A stretch of 5,591 nt of DNA. It comes from Fervidifonticultor_A sp037443565. Its GTDB lineage: Bacteria > Sysuimicrobiota > Sysuimicrobiia > Sysuimicrobiales > Humicultoraceae. Each line of letters starts with the position of its first letter. Position 1 is the stretch's first letter. Positions 4,732 to 5,591 of the stretch are shown here, one piece after another. Below the pieces are notes generated by a model. That model was not told the origin of the DNA. It saw only the letters and a program-made list of their open reading frames with translations, and did not search any database. Location: assembly GCA_037443565.1 (NCBI GenBank), contig JBBIOB010000089.1:1-5591 (forward strand). The letters run 5' to 3'. The position numbers and the translations under genes were made by a program.

Positions 4732-5591
4732 GCTTCGATGACCTCCTCCATCAGAGAGTCGGGGATCTCGACCCCGAGCCTCACCCGGCCGATGCCTTCT
4801 GGGAGCGTACAGCGAATCCTCCCGCTGCGGCGCTTCTTGTCGAGCTGCATCGCGGCGAGCAGCCCCGGCGGCGGCGCATCGGGCGGGATGACGACCGGCA
4901 GCCCCAGGCTGGCCAGCAGGGCCTGCTGGCGCTCCGCCGCCGACGGGTCGAGGAGGCCCAGGCGGACCGCCAGCAGGGCTTCGACACGCATGCCGATGCT
5001 GATCGCCTCGCCGTGCACGTAGCGGCCGGGCAGCGCGGCCTCGATCGCGTGGCCGACGGTATGGCCGTAGTTGAGCGCCTCCCGCGGGCCGTGCTCTCGT
5101 TCGTCGCTGGCCACGATCCCGGCCTTCAGCGCCGCGCAACGATACACGATCTCCTCGAGCGAGGCAGGGGCACCCGAGAGCGCCGCCGCCGCTTCGCCCT
5201 GCTCCAGCCGATCGAACAGGTCGGCGTCGAGCGCCATCCCGTACTTCACGGCCTCGGCCAGTCCGGCCCGCCGCTCGCCGGGGGGCAGCGAGGCCAGCGC
5301 ATCCACGTCGGCGATCACCAGCGCCGGCTGGTGATACACGCCCACCAGGTTCTTGGCGCGCGGATGGTTGACCGCCGTCTTCCCGCCGATGGCGCTGTCG
5401 ATCTGCGCCAGCAGGGTCGTCGGCATCTGGACCAGGCGTACGCCGCGCATGTAGATGCCGGCGACGAATCCCGCGAGATCGCCGACCACGCCGCCGCCCA
5501 GCGCGATGATGGTGTCCGCCCGCGTGAAGTTCTCCTTGCCGAGCGCGTCGATGAGGCTCGCGGCCTGCCGCAGGCTCTTGGCGCGTTCGCC
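4713..5591 (-). CDS. aroB: 3-dehydroquinate synthase, N-terminus outside the window
   Basis: Cyclises DAHP to 3-dehydroquinate, the second shikimate step, using NAD+ and a divalent metal (zinc or cobalt). The last 292 residues are visible, ending at TGA 4713-4715. About 60-70 N-terminal residues are missing beyond the right edge, judging from the usual length near 360. The visible part starts GERAKSLRQAASLIDAL, as expected after the NAD-binding N-terminus. Motifs by visible-residue number: ALGGGVVGDLAGFVAGIYMRG (span 30-50, nucleotide binding), MPTTLLAQIDSAIGGKTAVN (56-75), NLVGVYHQP (81-89), GLAEAVKYG (110-118; Glu113 metal ligand), NYGHTVGHAIE (174-184; His177 metal ligand) and HGEAISIGM (193-201; His193 metal ligand), then DKKRRSGRIRCTLPEGIG (251-268). 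All three metal ligands are present. It is the first gene of the operon in view; aroK or aroC may precede it, but that is not visible. Confidence 0.96.
   Translation of the reverse strand, partial: GERAKSLRQAASLIDALGKENFTRADTIIALGGGVVGDLAGFVAGIYMRGVRLVQMPTTLLAQIDSAIGGKTAVNHPRAKNLVGVYHQPALVIADVDALASLPPGERRAGLAEAVKYGMALDADLFDRLEQGEAAAALSGAPASLEEIVYRCAALKAGIVASDEREHGPREALNYGHTVGHAIEAALPGRYVHGEAISIGMRVEALLAVRLGLLDPSAAERQQALLASLGLPVVIPPDAPPPGLLAAMQLDKKRRSGRIRCTLPEGIGRVRLGVEIPDSLMEEVIEACRGSS
4742..4749 (-). promoter_or_regulatory. Ribosome binding site of aroQ embedded in the aroB coding end
   Basis: Read on the minus strand this is GGAGGAGG, lying within the codons for Met-Glu-Glu-Val near the aroB C-terminus and 10 bases before the aroQ GTG at 4731. 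It decides the aroQ start and implies that ribosomes finishing aroB are close to the aroQ start. Confidence 0.75.

Noticed and set aside
3568..5022. A 484-codon open frame on the plus strand antisense to the aro genes
   Set aside because: It is the reverse of four well-recognised enzymes, is rich in Arg, Gly and Ala with no family-like motifs, and has no ribosome binding site. Long antisense frames are expected in GC-rich coding DNA.
1..5591. CRISPR array, tRNA/rRNA, insertion sequence ends, toxin-antitoxin or phage genes
   Set aside because: I looked for regular repeats, tRNA-like arms with a CCA end, terminal inverted repeats around the zinc-ribbon gene, and typical defence motifs, and saw none.

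Overview
This is a GC-rich bacterial window, with GTG starts on three of seven genes and strong GGAGG-type ribosome binding sites on several. It holds two blocks that converge near position 2600. The solute-binding protein at the left edge has a cleavable signal peptide without a lipobox, which suggests a cell with a periplasm. The gene mix would suit a thermophile-like or soil member of a poorly cultured GC-rich phylum, but no marker here fixes the taxon, so that placement is only a guess.

Left block. Positions 1-225 (minus strand) hold the first 75 codons of a sugar / glycerol-3-phosphate type ABC transporter binding protein that runs off the window. A 378-base divergent spacer (226-603) follows. 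It contains a sigma70-like promoter pointing right (303-331), a possible 22-codon leader ORF (375-443) and a perfect 10-bp inverted repeat (470-495). To its right, on the plus strand, are a tandem-domain GNAT acetyltransferase (604-1596), a small alpha/beta-hydrolase of the esterase D type (1655-2359) and a 49-residue zinc-ribbon protein (2462-2611) with a strong ribosome binding site.

Right block. On the minus strand lies a compact aromatic-amino-acid operon, read right to left: aroB (3-dehydroquinate synthase, N-terminus outside the window), aroQ (type II 3-dehydroquinase), aroH (monofunctional chorismate mutase) and aroA (EPSP synthase). aroB and aroQ overlap by 19 bases, and the other gaps are 6 and 13 bases. 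Together they cover DAHP to dehydroquinate to dehydroshikimate, shikimate-3-phosphate plus PEP to EPSP, and chorismate to prephenate. Shikimate dehydrogenase, shikimate kinase and chorismate synthase are not in view.

Most of this is ordinary biosynthetic and accessory gene content, and I did not find a new defence or mobile system. Points that merit a second look are an apparent loss of the catalytic histidine in the esterase (Pro221), a Glu-to-Asp change at the key active-site acid of AroH, a non-canonical PEP/glyphosate-site loop in AroA, a zinc-ribbon gene whose 3' end overlaps aroA tail to tail, and the structured long leader before the GNAT gene.
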